Assembly: GCA_964602475.1 (NCBI GenBank)
Contig: CAZRRN010000077.1
Span: forward strand, 1-8,902
Reading direction: 5' to 3'
Length of the DNA stretch: 8,902 bases
Source of the DNA: SZUA-448 sp964602475
GTDB lineage: Bacteria > Bacillota > Clostridia > Lachnospirales > Lachnospiraceae
The notes under the pieces were generated by a model. The model did no database searches. It had not been told where the DNA came from and saw only the letters and a list, made by a program, of their open reading frames with translations. Both the position numbers and the translations under genes were made by a program. Each line of letters opens with the position of its first letter. Positions within the stretch are counted from its first letter, which is position 1. This document shows positions 1 through 6,423 of the stretch, piece after piece.

Positions 1-690
1 AATCTGCGTGATGCCGGAGACCCGTTTGAGGTTGGTGCAATGTATGGCAAGGCAGGCGCTGATGAACTTGTATTTCTTGATATTACAGCGTCTTCTGATG
101 CAAGGGAAATAAAGACAGATATGGTTCGGAGGGTTGCCAAGACGGTATTTATACCATTTACGGTCGGAGGAGGAATCCGCACTGTTGAGGACTTTCGTAG
201 TATTCTGCGTGCAGGAGCGGATAAGGTTGCTGTCAATACGGCAGCGATATTGAATCCAAACCTGATAACAGAGGCGGCCGAAAAATTCGGAAATCAATGT
301 GTTGTAGTTGCGATTGACGCGAAACGCAGACCGGACGGAAGCGGATGGAACATATATAAGAACGGTGGCCGTGTTGATATGAATATAGATGCGGTGGAGT
401 GGGCTGTACGTGCAAATGAACTTGGCGCGGGAGAGCTTCTTGTAACCAGCATGGATTGTGACGGAACCAAGGCAGGGTATGATCTGGAATTGACGAAGCA
501 GATATCAGAACGCGTATCCATTCCGGTAATTGCATCCGGCGGTGCAGGAACAATGGAGCACTTTTATGACGCATTTACGGAAGGAAAAGCAGATGCAGTA
601 CTTGCTGCGTCATTGTTTCATTATCGTGAAATGGAAATTTCGGATCTGAAAAGGTATCTGGCCGAACGAGGAATTCCGGTCAGAAGATAG
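1..690 (+). CDS. hisF: Imidazole glycerol phosphate synthase cyclase subunit HisF (5' end outside window)
   Basis: HisF works with the glutaminase HisH. It joins ammonia to PRFAR to give imidazole glycerol phosphate and AICAR, a cytoplasmic step of histidine synthesis. The frame is open from base 1 (NLRDAGDPFEVGA...) and ends with TAG at 688-690, giving 229 residues. The family is usually about 250 long, so roughly 24 N-terminal residues, including the first catalytic aspartate (Asp11 in well-studied HisF), lie outside the window. Visible hallmarks are GADELVFLDITAS, the phosphate-binding VGGGIR, VVAIDAKR carrying the second catalytic aspartate, the DCDGTKAGYD loop, and ASGGAG near the C terminus. 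The internal ATG at base 40 is not the start, because family sequence continues upstream of it. No hisI follows; ung comes next after 119 bases. A histidine operon upstream is likely but not visible. Confidence 0.96.
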   Translation, partial: NLRDAGDPFEVGAMYGKAGADELVFLDITASSDAREIKTDMVRRVAKTVFIPFTVGGGIRTVEDFRSILRAGADKVAVNTAAILNPNLITEAAEKFGNQCVVVAIDAKRRPDGSGWNIYKNGGRVDMNIDAVEWAVRANELGAGELLVTSMDCDGTKAGYDLELTKQISERVSIPVIASGGAGTMEHFYDAFTEGKADAVLAASLFHYREMEISDLKRYLAERGIPVRR

Positions 691-712
691 TGTGAAAGAT
701 GAACATTTCACA
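691..712 (+). other. Hairpin directly after hisF stop
   Basis: TGTGAAA (691-697) and TTTCACA (706-712) form a perfect 7-bp inverted repeat with an 8-base loop, beginning at the first base after the hisF stop. No T run follows, so it is not a standard intrinsic terminator. It could protect the hisF mRNA 3' end or slow transcription before ung. A weaker 5-bp hairpin (TGCGT 727-731, ACGCA 740-744) lies just downstream. Confidence 0.4.
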
Positions 713-794
713 TGCAGATTTGTGCCTGCGTGATGATTGACGCAAAGTTTGTTATATGTGCAAAAAGCCGCGTAGAAATGGGAATTAGTATAAC

Positions 795-800
795 GGAAGG
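795..800 (+). promoter_or_regulatory. Ribosome binding site of ung
   Basis: GGAAGG lies 9 bases before the ATG at 810. It supports that start over upstream codons, which belong to other frames. Confidence 0.6.
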
Positions 801-809
801 TGTATCTTT

Positions 810-1475
810 ATGGGGGCAATTGAGAATGACTGGCTTCCCGCGATTGGCGGAGAATTCAAAAAACCGTATTATAAGAATCTTTACCATTTTATTAAAAATG
901 AATATTCTACCAATATAATCTACCCTCCGGCAGAGGAGATATTCAGCGCATTGCATTTGACTTTATTGTCTGAAGTAAAGGTGGTAATAATAGGACAGGA
1001 TCCTTATCATGAGCCCGGACAGGCGCATGGATTATGTTTTTCGGTCAGACCGGAGGTGGAAATTCCTCCCTCACTTGTGAATATATATAAAGAACTGCAT
1101 GATGATATCGGTTTTCGCATTCCGAATCATGGATGTCTGGAAAACTGGGCAAAGCAGGGAGTTCTTCTACTGAATACGGTTCTTACGGTAAGAGCACATC
1201 ATGCATTTTCTCATCAGGGAAAGGGCTGGGAGCAGTTTACTGATGCTATTATACAGGCAGTAAATCATGAGGACAGACCAATTGTTTACTTGCTTTGGGG
1301 AAAACCGGCACAGGCGAAAAAGGAAATGCTAACCAATCCGAAGCATCTGATTCTGGAAGCGCCGCATCCTAGCCCGCTCTCAGCATATCGGGGATTCTTC
1401 GGATGCAGGCACTTCAGTAAGACAAATGATTTTCTCGCTGCCAATGGAGTTCGTCCGATAGACTGGCAGCTATAA
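810..1475 (+). CDS. ung: Uracil-DNA glycosylase, family 1
   Basis: This enzyme cuts uracil from DNA after cytosine deamination or dUTP misincorporation and starts base excision repair. The 221-residue length fits family 1 UDG (E. coli Ung is 229). The water-activating motif GQDPYH is at residues 62-67, with the catalytic Asp at 64. LLNTVLTV at about 120-127 holds the uracil-contacting Asn. LLWGKPAQ is at 161-168. HPSPLS at 186-191 carries the catalytic His and the minor-groove Leu loop, followed by YRGFFGCRHFSKTNDFL, typical of the family. All key residues are present, so it should be active. It lies on the same strand as hisF after a 119-bp gap and converges on the activase gene, with 35 bp between the two stop codons. 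No clear promoter was seen in the gap, so it may be read through from hisF. Confidence 0.97.
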   Translation: MGAIENDWLPAIGGEFKKPYYKNLYHFIKNEYSTNIIYPPAEEIFSALHLTLLSEVKVVIIGQDPYHEPGQAHGLCFSVRPEVEIPPSLVNIYKELHDDIGFRIPNHGCLENWAKQGVLLLNTVLTVRAHHAFSHQGKGWEQFTDAIIQAVNHEDRPIVYLLWGKPAQAKKEMLTNPKHLILEAPHPSPLSAYRGFFGCRHFSKTNDFLAANGVRPIDWQL

Positions 1476-1502
1476 ATAATACATCAGAATATACTGACAG
1501 GT

Positions 1503-1539
1503 GCGGAAGCTTATTTTTCTTCGGAAGAGACAGCTTCCG
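1503..1539. other. Nested inverted repeat at the 3' end of the activase gene
   Basis: GCGGAAGC (1503-1510) and GCTTCCGC (1532-1539) form a perfect 8-bp stem straddling the activase stop codon (TTA at 1511-1513 on the plus strand). Inside it is a smaller hairpin, TTTTC-TTCG-GAAGA, whose loop is the very stable UUCG type on the ung-sense strand. It sits between convergent ung and the activase and could end or stabilise both transcripts. Neither strand has a T run directly after the stem, so a terminator role is uncertain. Confidence 0.4.
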
Positions 1540-4500
1540 CATTCATGTTTTTGACTGCGGTTGCCAACATCAGCTTGATACGGTTCAGCTGGTTAACCTC
1601 ACTGGCACCGGGATCATAATCAACTGCAACGATATTAGCGGATGGGAACTGCCGGCGCAGCTCTTTTATTACTCCTTTTCCGACAATGTGGTTCGGCAGG
1701 CAGGCAAACGGTTGTGCACAGACAATATTCGGTACTCCCGAGTGAATTAATTCTATCATTTCAGCAGTCAGAAACCATCCTTCACCGGTCTGATTCCCAA
1801 GTGAAACAATCGGAGAAGCAAGGGATGCCAGTTCTGTAATTGTCGACGGGGGATAGAAGCGTTTGCTGTCCTTTAGTGCTTTGGTCATATCTTTTCTTAA
1901 TAAATTAAGTGCTTTAATCAGTTGTTTGGATATGAAAGCAGTTTTTTTACTCTTTCCAAGATACCGGGCCTTGTACATGTCATCCATAAAGCCGTATGTC
2001 AGAAAGTCCAGAAGATCCGGCATTACAGCTTCTGCGCCCTCTGCTTCCAGCAGATCAACAATATGATTGTTGGCGGTAGGAAGAAACTTAACAAGAATCT
2101 CGCCGACAACGCCGACACGTGGCTTTTTAAGTGTCTCCTGTAAAGGAAGCTCATCAAAATCCTTAACAATACCGTATATATTTTTCTTGAAGGTTTTCCA
2201 GTTGCCTTTTACTACTGATTCTTGACAGACAGACCGCCATTTTGCATGAAGTTCATTAGCTGATCCAGGAACCAGTTCATAAGGACGAGTTTTATAAAGA
2301 ACCCGCATAAACAGATCACCGTATATAACTGCCTGCATGCTGCGAAGTAAAAGCGGAAGGGTAATCTTAAATCCGGGATTCTTTTCCAGACCTTTGGAAC
2401 TTAAGGAGACAACCGGAATCTGGTCAAACCCGGCTTTTCGTAAAGCACGCCGAATAAAGTTGATATAGTTTGTAGCACGGCAGCCTCCACCGGTCTGCGT
2501 AATCATAACGGCAACCTTGTTCAGGTCATAACGACCTGACAGCAGTGCATCCATAATCTGTCCCACAACCATCAGTGACGGGAAACAGGCATCGTTATTT
2601 ACGTATTTTAACCCGACATCAATCGCATGACGGTTGTCATTCGGAAGAATTTCAATATGATATCCACCGGAGCGCATTGCCGGCTGAAGAATATCAAAAT
2701 GAATCGGAGACATCTGCGGACAGAGAATAGTATACTCTTCTTTCATTTTCTCTGTGAAAATAGCACGGTGATGTGCCGGAGAATAAAGCTTCGGCTCGTA
2801 ATGTATGTTTTTCCGCTCCTCTATCGCAGAAAGCAGGGAACGAATTCGGATTCTGACTGCACCGAGGTTATTGATTTCGTCTATTTTTAATACGGTACAG
2901 AATTTGCCGCCGGAGGTTAAAATGTCAGCTACACCGTCGGTGGTAACAGCATCAAGTCCACAGCCGAAAGAATTCAGCTGGACAAGTTCCAGATTTGGCT
3001 GGGTACGAACAAAAGAAGCCGCAGCGTAGAGCCGGGAATGATACATCCACTGGTCAACGACAAGTGTCGGGCGGTCAACAACACCGAGGTGGGAAATGCT
3101 GTCTTCTGTCAATACAGCGACACCATAGGAATTAATAAGTTCCGGGATCCCGTGATTGATCTCCGGGTCAAGGTGGTAAGGGCGACCAGCCAGGACAATA
3201 CCGGTTCGTCCCGTGTCCTTTAGATATTTCAGGGTTTCTTCCCCTTTTTTCTCAACATCGGTCCGTGCGGTACACAATTCCTTCCAGGCAGCAGCGGCTG
3301 CTATACGGATCTCATAATCTGGGATTCCGCGTTCCGAAAAGATTTCCGCAAGCCGGTTGGTAAGAATCGATTCGCTTTCAAAGGAAAGAAACGGGTTGAT
3401 ATAATCGGTTGCACAGTCACGAAGATCCTCAACGTTATTCTTTATATTCTCTCCATAGGAGGTAACTATCGGACAGTTATAGTGGTTTCCGGTATTTGGA
3501 ACCTCCTTGCGCTCATAGGGAACACAGGGGTAGAAGATAAAATGCAGTCCCTGTTTGATAAGCCACATGATATGTCCATGTGCAAGCTTTGCCGGGTAGC
3601 ATTCGGACTCACTCGGAATGGATTCTATCCCAAGCTCATACATCCGGTGGGTTGACTCAGGAGATAGTACAACACGGTAACCGAGACAGGTAAAAAATGT
3701 GTGCCAAAAAGGATAGTTTTCATACATGTTCAGTACACGAGGGATTCCGACATCACCACGGAATGCTTTGTCCTGCTCCAGAGAGGAGTAGGAAAATATA
3801 CGTTTGTTTTTATATTCAAATAAATTCGGGATTTTATCCTTGTTCTTTTCTTTTCCGATTCCCCGCTCACAACGGTTACCGGATACAAACTGACGACCGC
3901 CGGTAAACTTATTGATTGTCAAAAGACAGCTGTTGGTGCAGCCCTTACAGCGTGCCATGGAGGATTCAAAACGAAGCTCATTGATCTGTTCAAGGGAAAG
4001 CATGGTTGAAGTCTGCCCCTGATAATGATTCCGTGCAATTAATGCAGCACCGAAAGCGCCCATGATTCCTGCAATATCAGGGCGAATTGCTTCGCATCCG
4101 GCAATGCATTCAAACGCACGAAGTACAGCATCATTATAAAAAGTACCACCCTGTACGACAACACGCCGTCCAAGATCCTTCGGATCGGTAATTTTTATTA
4201 CTTTATATAAAGCGTTTTTAATTACAGAATAGGCGAGACCAGCCGAAATATCGGCAACGCTTGCACCTTCCTTTTGTGCCTGTTTTACCTTGGAATTCAT
4301 AAATACGGTGCAGCGGGTACCGAGATCTACCGGATTTTCTGCAAACAGAGCAATCTGAGCAAAATCAGTAACTTCATAGCTTAATGATTTTGCAAAGGTT
4401 TCAATGAAGGAACCGCAGCCGGAAGAGCATGCTTCATTTAGTTGTACACTGTCAACGGAACCGTCCTTGATCCGGATACATTTCATATCCTGTCCGCCTA

Positions 4501-5761
4501 TATCGAGAATACAGTCAACATCAGGTTCAAAGAATGCAGCAGCGTGATAATGGGCAACGGTTTCGACTTCGCCTTCATCCAGAAGTAAAGCTGCTTTAAT
4601 CAGCTGTTCTCCGTAACCGGTGGAACAGGAGCGGACAATTCGTGCACTGTCCGGAAGATATTCGTATATTTCCTTGATTGCTTTGAGCGTTGTTTTCAGC
4701 GGACTTCCATTGTTATTGCTGTAAAAGGAATAAAGCAGGGATCCGTCTTCTCCAATCAGAGCTGCTTTTGTTGTTGTGGAACCGGCATCGATTCCAAGGA
4801 AACAATCCCCTTCATAATCGGAAAGAGGAGCTTTCCTAACGGTATGTGCCGCATGACGTGAACAAAATGCAGAGTATTCTTCTTTATTTTGGAATAAAGG
4901 AGTCATACGGTTGACTTCAAAATCCATTTTAATACCGACATTTAGACGATCGGCGAGTTCTTTTAGTTCAACAGGGATATCATGTTCTGCATTCATGGAA
5001 GCACCAATCGCAGCAAAAAGGTGAGAATTTTCAGGAGCGATAATCTGGTCTTCTGTAAGCTTTAGTGTGCGTATAAAAGCATTTTTCAGTTCAGGAAGGA
5101 AATGTAGCGGACCACCGAGGAATGCAACATTTCCGCGGATTGGTTTTCCACAGGCAAGGCCGCTGATTGTCTGGTTTACTACAGCCTGAAAGATCGATGC
5201 TGCAAGATCCGGTTTGGTTGCGCCTTCATTTATCAGTGGCTGAATATCTGTTTTTGCAAAAACACCACAGCGTGCAGCTATTGGATAGATTGCCTTATAT
5301 TCCTTTGCATAGGTATTAAGCCCAGTGGCATCTGTCTTAAGAAGACTTGCCATCTGGTCAATAAACGAACCGGTACCGCCGGCACAGATTCCGTTCATAC
5401 GCTGTTCAATTCCGTTGGTGAAATAAATAATCTTGGCATCTTCTCCACCAAGTTCAATGGCAACATCGGTCTTCGGAGCATAATCCTGAAGGGAACAGGC
5501 AACAGCGATAACTTCCTGCACGAATTCGATACCAAGATGCTTGGCGATTGTAAGTCCGCCGGAACCGGTAATACGCGGTGAGACTTTTATTTCACCGAGT
5601 TTGTCATAAGCACGGAGAAGCAGAGTGGCAAGAGTCGATTGAATATTAGCAAAATGCCTTTCGTAATCTGAAAAGCAAAGCTGATGATTATTATCAAGAA
5701 TCGCTATCTTTACAGTGGTAGAACCGATATCAATTCCGAGAGTGTATTGTGTAGGGATCAT
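1511..5761 (-). CDS. Giant acyl-CoA dehydratase activase-type protein: two BadF/HgdC ATPase domains fused to DUF2229 and HgdB-like parts
   Basis: HgdC-type activases use ATP hydrolysis to push an electron from a [4Fe-4S] cluster to a dehydratase or double-cubane partner. Here activase and partner-like parts are one 1416-residue chain. Domain 1 (about 5-260) has LGIDIGSTTVK, ELGGEDAK, NGICAGGTGSF (Cys126) and ARCGVF (Cys165). Domain 2 (about 320-580) has LGIDAGSTTTK, DIGGQDMK, NEACSSGCGSF (Cys445) and GTRCTVF (Cys484). The paired cysteines match the cluster ligands of the family. A Cys group follows at 605, 608, 612 and 631. A DUF2229-like region lies at about 670-780 (IPRVLNMYENYPFW, SESECYPAKLAHG). 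The HgdB-like part is about 1008-1400, with Cys1059, GGGCRATNYI (Cys1094) and Cys1348/1354. The start is set at 5761 because AGGAG at 5769-5773 fits it. An in-frame ATG at 5776 overlaps that site and has no comparable site of its own. The substrate is unknown, and no dehydratase genes adjoin it. Confidence 0.9.
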   Translation of the reverse strand: MIPTQYTLGIDIGSTTVKIAILDNNHQLCFSDYERHFANIQSTLATLLLRAYDKLGEIKVSPRITGSGGLTIAKHLGIEFVQEVIAVACSLQDYAPKTDVAIELGGEDAKIIYFTNGIEQRMNGICAGGTGSFIDQMASLLKTDATGLNTYAKEYKAIYPIAARCGVFAKTDIQPLINEGATKPDLAASIFQAVVNQTISGLACGKPIRGNVAFLGGPLHFLPELKNAFIRTLKLTEDQIIAPENSHLFAAIGASMNAEHDIPVELKELADRLNVGIKMDFEVNRMTPLFQNKEEYSAFCSRHAAHTVRKAPLSDYEGDCFLGIDAGSTTTKAALIGEDGSLLYSFYSNNNGSPLKTTLKAIKEIYEYLPDSARIVRSCSTGYGEQLIKAALLLDEGEVETVAHYHAAAFFEPDVDCILDIGGQDMKCIRIKDGSVDSVQLNEACSSGCGSFIETFAKSLSYEVTDFAQIALFAENPVDLGTRCTVFMNSKVKQAQKEGASVADISAGLAYSVIKNALYKVIKITDPKDLGRRVVVQGGTFYNDAVLRAFECIAGCEAIRPDIAGIMGAFGAALIARNHYQGQTSTMLSLEQINELRFESSMARCKGCTNSCLLTINKFTGGRQFVSGNRCERGIGKEKNKDKIPNLFEYKNKRIFSYSSLEQDKAFRGDVGIPRVLNMYENYPFWHTFFTCLGYRVVLSPESTHRMYELGIESIPSESECYPAKLAHGHIMWLIKQGLHFIFYPCVPYERKEVPNTGNHYNCPIVTSYGENIKNNVEDLRDCATDYINPFLSFESESILTNRLAEIFSERGIPDYEIRIAAAAAWKELCTARTDVEKKGEETLKYLKDTGRTGIVLAGRPYHLDPEINHGIPELINSYGVAVLTEDSISHLGVVDRPTLVVDQWMYHSRLYAAASFVRTQPNLELVQLNSFGCGLDAVTTDGVADILTSGGKFCTVLKIDEINNLGAVRIRIRSLLSAIEERKNIHYEPKLYSPAHHRAIFTEKMKEEYTILCPQMSPIHFDILQPAMRSGGYHIEILPNDNRHAIDVGLKYVNNDACFPSLMVVGQIMDALLSGRYDLNKVAVMITQTGGGCRATNYINFIRRALRKAGFDQIPVVSLSSKGLEKNPGFKITLPLLLRSMQAVIYGDLFMRVLYKTRPYELVPGSANELHAKWRSVCQESVVKGNWKTFKKNIYGIVKDFDELPLQETLKKPRVGVVGEILVKFLPTANNHIVDLLEAEGAEAVMPDLLDFLTYGFMDDMYKARYLGKSKKTAFISKQLIKALNLLRKDMTKALKDSKRFYPPSTITELASLASPIVSLGNQTGEGWFLTAEMIELIHSGVPNIVCAQPFACLPNHIVGKGVIKELRRQFPSANIVAVDYDPGASEVNQLNRIKLMLATAVKNMNAEAVSSEEK

Positions 5762-5767
5762 GGTATT

Positions 5768-5773
5768 ACTCCT
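5768..5773 (-). promoter_or_regulatory. Ribosome binding site that fixes the activase start
   Basis: On the minus strand AGGAGT is followed by 6 bases and then ATG (5761-5759). The site lies inside the codons that would follow the upstream ATG at 5776. This makes the shorter protein, beginning MIPTQYTLGIDIGS, the better call. Confidence 0.75.
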
Positions 5774-5805
5774 CATAATTTCCTTTTTTTTCGCCAGTGC
5801 TATTC

Positions 5806-5834
5806 ATTATACGCTATTAAATTCTTAAATTCAA
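5806..5834 (-). promoter_or_regulatory. Promoter of the activase gene
   Basis: On the minus strand TTGAAT (5834-5829), a 17-base spacer and a perfect TATAAT (5811-5806) form a good housekeeping sigma promoter. Transcription would begin near 5799, giving a leader of about 38 bases. No operator-like palindrome was seen across it. Confidence 0.7.
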
Positions 5835-5940
5835 CAAAATAACTATTAAATTTCTTCCTATATATATGAATGGTAACAAAGAAAGGAAGAATGAATATAA
5901 TACTGAAGAAGCATAATGTCAGAAACCTAAAGGTTTCGAC

Positions 5941-5947
5941 AAAGGAG
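5941..5947 (+). promoter_or_regulatory. Ribosome binding site of the LysM gene
   Basis: AAAGGAG is 8 bases upstream of the ATG at 5956 and selects that start and frame over the overlapping frame that begins at 5870. Confidence 0.7.
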
Positions 5948-5955
5948 AGTGAAAA

Positions 5956-6183
5956 ATGCAATACTATAATTCCTGCAATGGGATTGTTTACACAATTCGT
6001 CGTGGAGATACACTATACTCAATCAGTGGAAAATTCCGGGTTCCGTTGGCATTGATTCTTCGTGCAAATCCATATGTGGAAATCTACAATCTGCAGATTG
6101 GAGCAAAGCTTTGTATACCGATGTATGGAATGTGTCGTGAAATCTGCCGCCCTGAACCTCGCGAAGAGCAGGGGGAGGATTAA
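5956..6183 (+). CDS. Small single-domain LysM protein
   Basis: LysM folds bind N-acetylglucosamine-containing glycans, chiefly peptidoglycan. This 75-residue protein is almost entirely one LysM domain at about 11-54. It has the typical opening VYTIRRGDTLYSIS, a central ILRANP and the closing NLQIGAKLCIP. A short charged tail follows (about 65-75, REPE/EEQGED-like). There is no signal peptide and no membrane segment, so either it stays in the cell (for example at a spore or at septal peptidoglycan) or it leaves by an unrecognised route. Four cysteines (7, 53, 60, 64) are many for its size. It is divergent from the activase gene with about 194 bp between starts. Its stop is only 2 bases from the next ATG at 6186, so it probably heads a small operon running toward pyrK. 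No clear promoter was found upstream. The LysM call is firm; the cellular role is not. Confidence 0.88.
   Translation: MQYYNSCNGIVYTIRRGDTLYSISGKFRVPLALILRANPYVEIYNLQIGAKLCIPMYGMCREICRPEPREEQGED
6171..6178 (+). promoter_or_regulatory. Strong ribosome binding site before the small split frame
   Basis: GGGGGAGG overlaps the last codons of the LysM gene and lies 7 bases before the ATG at 6186. It is among the strongest sites in the window and is the main reason to think the short frame there is, or was, translated. Confidence 0.6.
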
Positions 6184-6212
6184 AAATGGGGTTTTCATTT
6201 CAGGGATACTAT

Positions 6213-6231
6213 GGTAAAATAATCACACAAG
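6213..6231 (+). repeat. 19-bp direct repeat, copy 1
   Basis: GGTAAAATAATCACACAAG is identical to 6369-6387, 156 bp downstream. Its first 8 bases (GGTAAAAT) also occur at 6292-6299. The last part of this copy is the left arm of the first hairpin. Confidence 0.9.
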
Positions 6232-6360
6232 TGTGATTATTACAAAAAAGCTGACGCTTTTTTAGATGTGCAAAAGAATGCACAGATTAATGGTAAAATG
6301 AAACCGTAAAGGGTTTCAAGCAAGTTGCTTTGCAACTTGTGATGGCGTGAAAAACACGCC
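6218..6360. repeat. Cluster of six different perfect hairpins
   Basis: Six inverted repeats follow one another with no mismatch. A: 6218-6228/6231-6241 (11 bp, 2-base centre). B: 6244-6251/6256-6263 (8 bp, AAAAAAGC-TGAC-GCTTTTTT). C: 6267-6272/6279-6284 (6 bp). D: 6299-6305/6312-6318 (7 bp). E: 6321-6328/6332-6339 (8 bp, CAAGTTGC-TTT-GCAACTTG). F: 6344-6349/6355-6360 (6 bp, GGCGTG-AAAAA-CACGCC). Stems take 92 of 143 bases, and the stem sequences are unrelated to each other. GGTAAAAT occurs at 6213, 6292 and 6369, so the cluster forms two blocks of three hairpins, 79 and 77 bp long, each opening with that octamer. B resembles a short bidirectional terminator, but only two of its pairs are G-C. 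No protein-coding frame runs through it. I cannot assign it to a known element family. Confidence 0.85.
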
Positions 6361-6368
6361 GTTTATAG

Positions 6369-6387
6369 GGTAAAATAATCACACAAG
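6369..6387 (+). repeat. 19-bp direct repeat, copy 2
   Basis: This is an exact copy of 6213-6231, in the same reading frame (offset 156 = 3 x 52). Here it is not followed by the complementary GTGTGATTATT, so it forms no hairpin. It is joined to the 3' part of the split small frame. Confidence 0.9.
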
Positions 6388-6410
6388 ACCAACGAAATAT
6401 TCTTATTTAC

Positions 6411-6415
6411 AGGAG
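6411..6415 (+). promoter_or_regulatory. Ribosome binding site of pyrK
   Basis: AGGAG is located 8 bases before the ATG at 6424 and overlaps the last codons of the small split frame. Translation of that frame would therefore bear on pyrK initiation. Confidence 0.65.
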
Positions 6416-6423
6416 CGCTTAAG

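Larger units (their letters stand above)
6186..6422 (+). pseudogene. Small reading frame split by a 156-bp hairpin-rich segment
   Basis: From the ATG at 6186 the frame reads MGFSFQGYYGKIITQV and stops at TGA 6234-6236. After the hairpin cluster, the same 19 bases recur at 6369-6387 in the same frame and read GKIITQ again, then continue DQRNILIYRSA and stop at TAA 6420-6422. Taking out one repeat copy plus the DNA between (156 bp, 52 codons) restores an unbroken 26-codon frame. Its start is 2 bases after the LysM stop and its end 1 base before the pyrK ATG, the spacing of a coupled operon. I do not recognise the peptide. It may be a small gene broken by an insertion, a gene rejoined by ribosome bypassing, or a chance frame. 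The strong ribosome binding site and tight fit at both ends argue against chance. Confidence 0.45.

Noticed and set aside
712..918. Small frames between hisF and ung on both strands
   Set aside because: They overlap ung and have no ribosome binding site or recognisable composition.
1642..3906. Several frames of 60-90 codons antisense to the activase gene
   Set aside because: They lie inside a strongly supported coding region and show no ribosome binding sites or domains.
5762..5776. Activase start at the upstream ATG (5776)
   Set aside because: The first codons would be the ribosome binding site of the ATG at 5761, and the family motif LGIDIGSTT begins properly after the later start.
5870..6055. 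61-codon frame overlapping the LysM start
   Set aside because: It lacks a well-spaced ribosome binding site and has no family resemblance. It overlaps the LysM gene, which has both.
6244..6263. Hairpin B as a true terminator between LysM and pyrK
   Set aside because: The T run is part of the stem and only two pairs are G-C, so it would be weak. It is better described as one member of the hairpin cluster, though some termination is possible.
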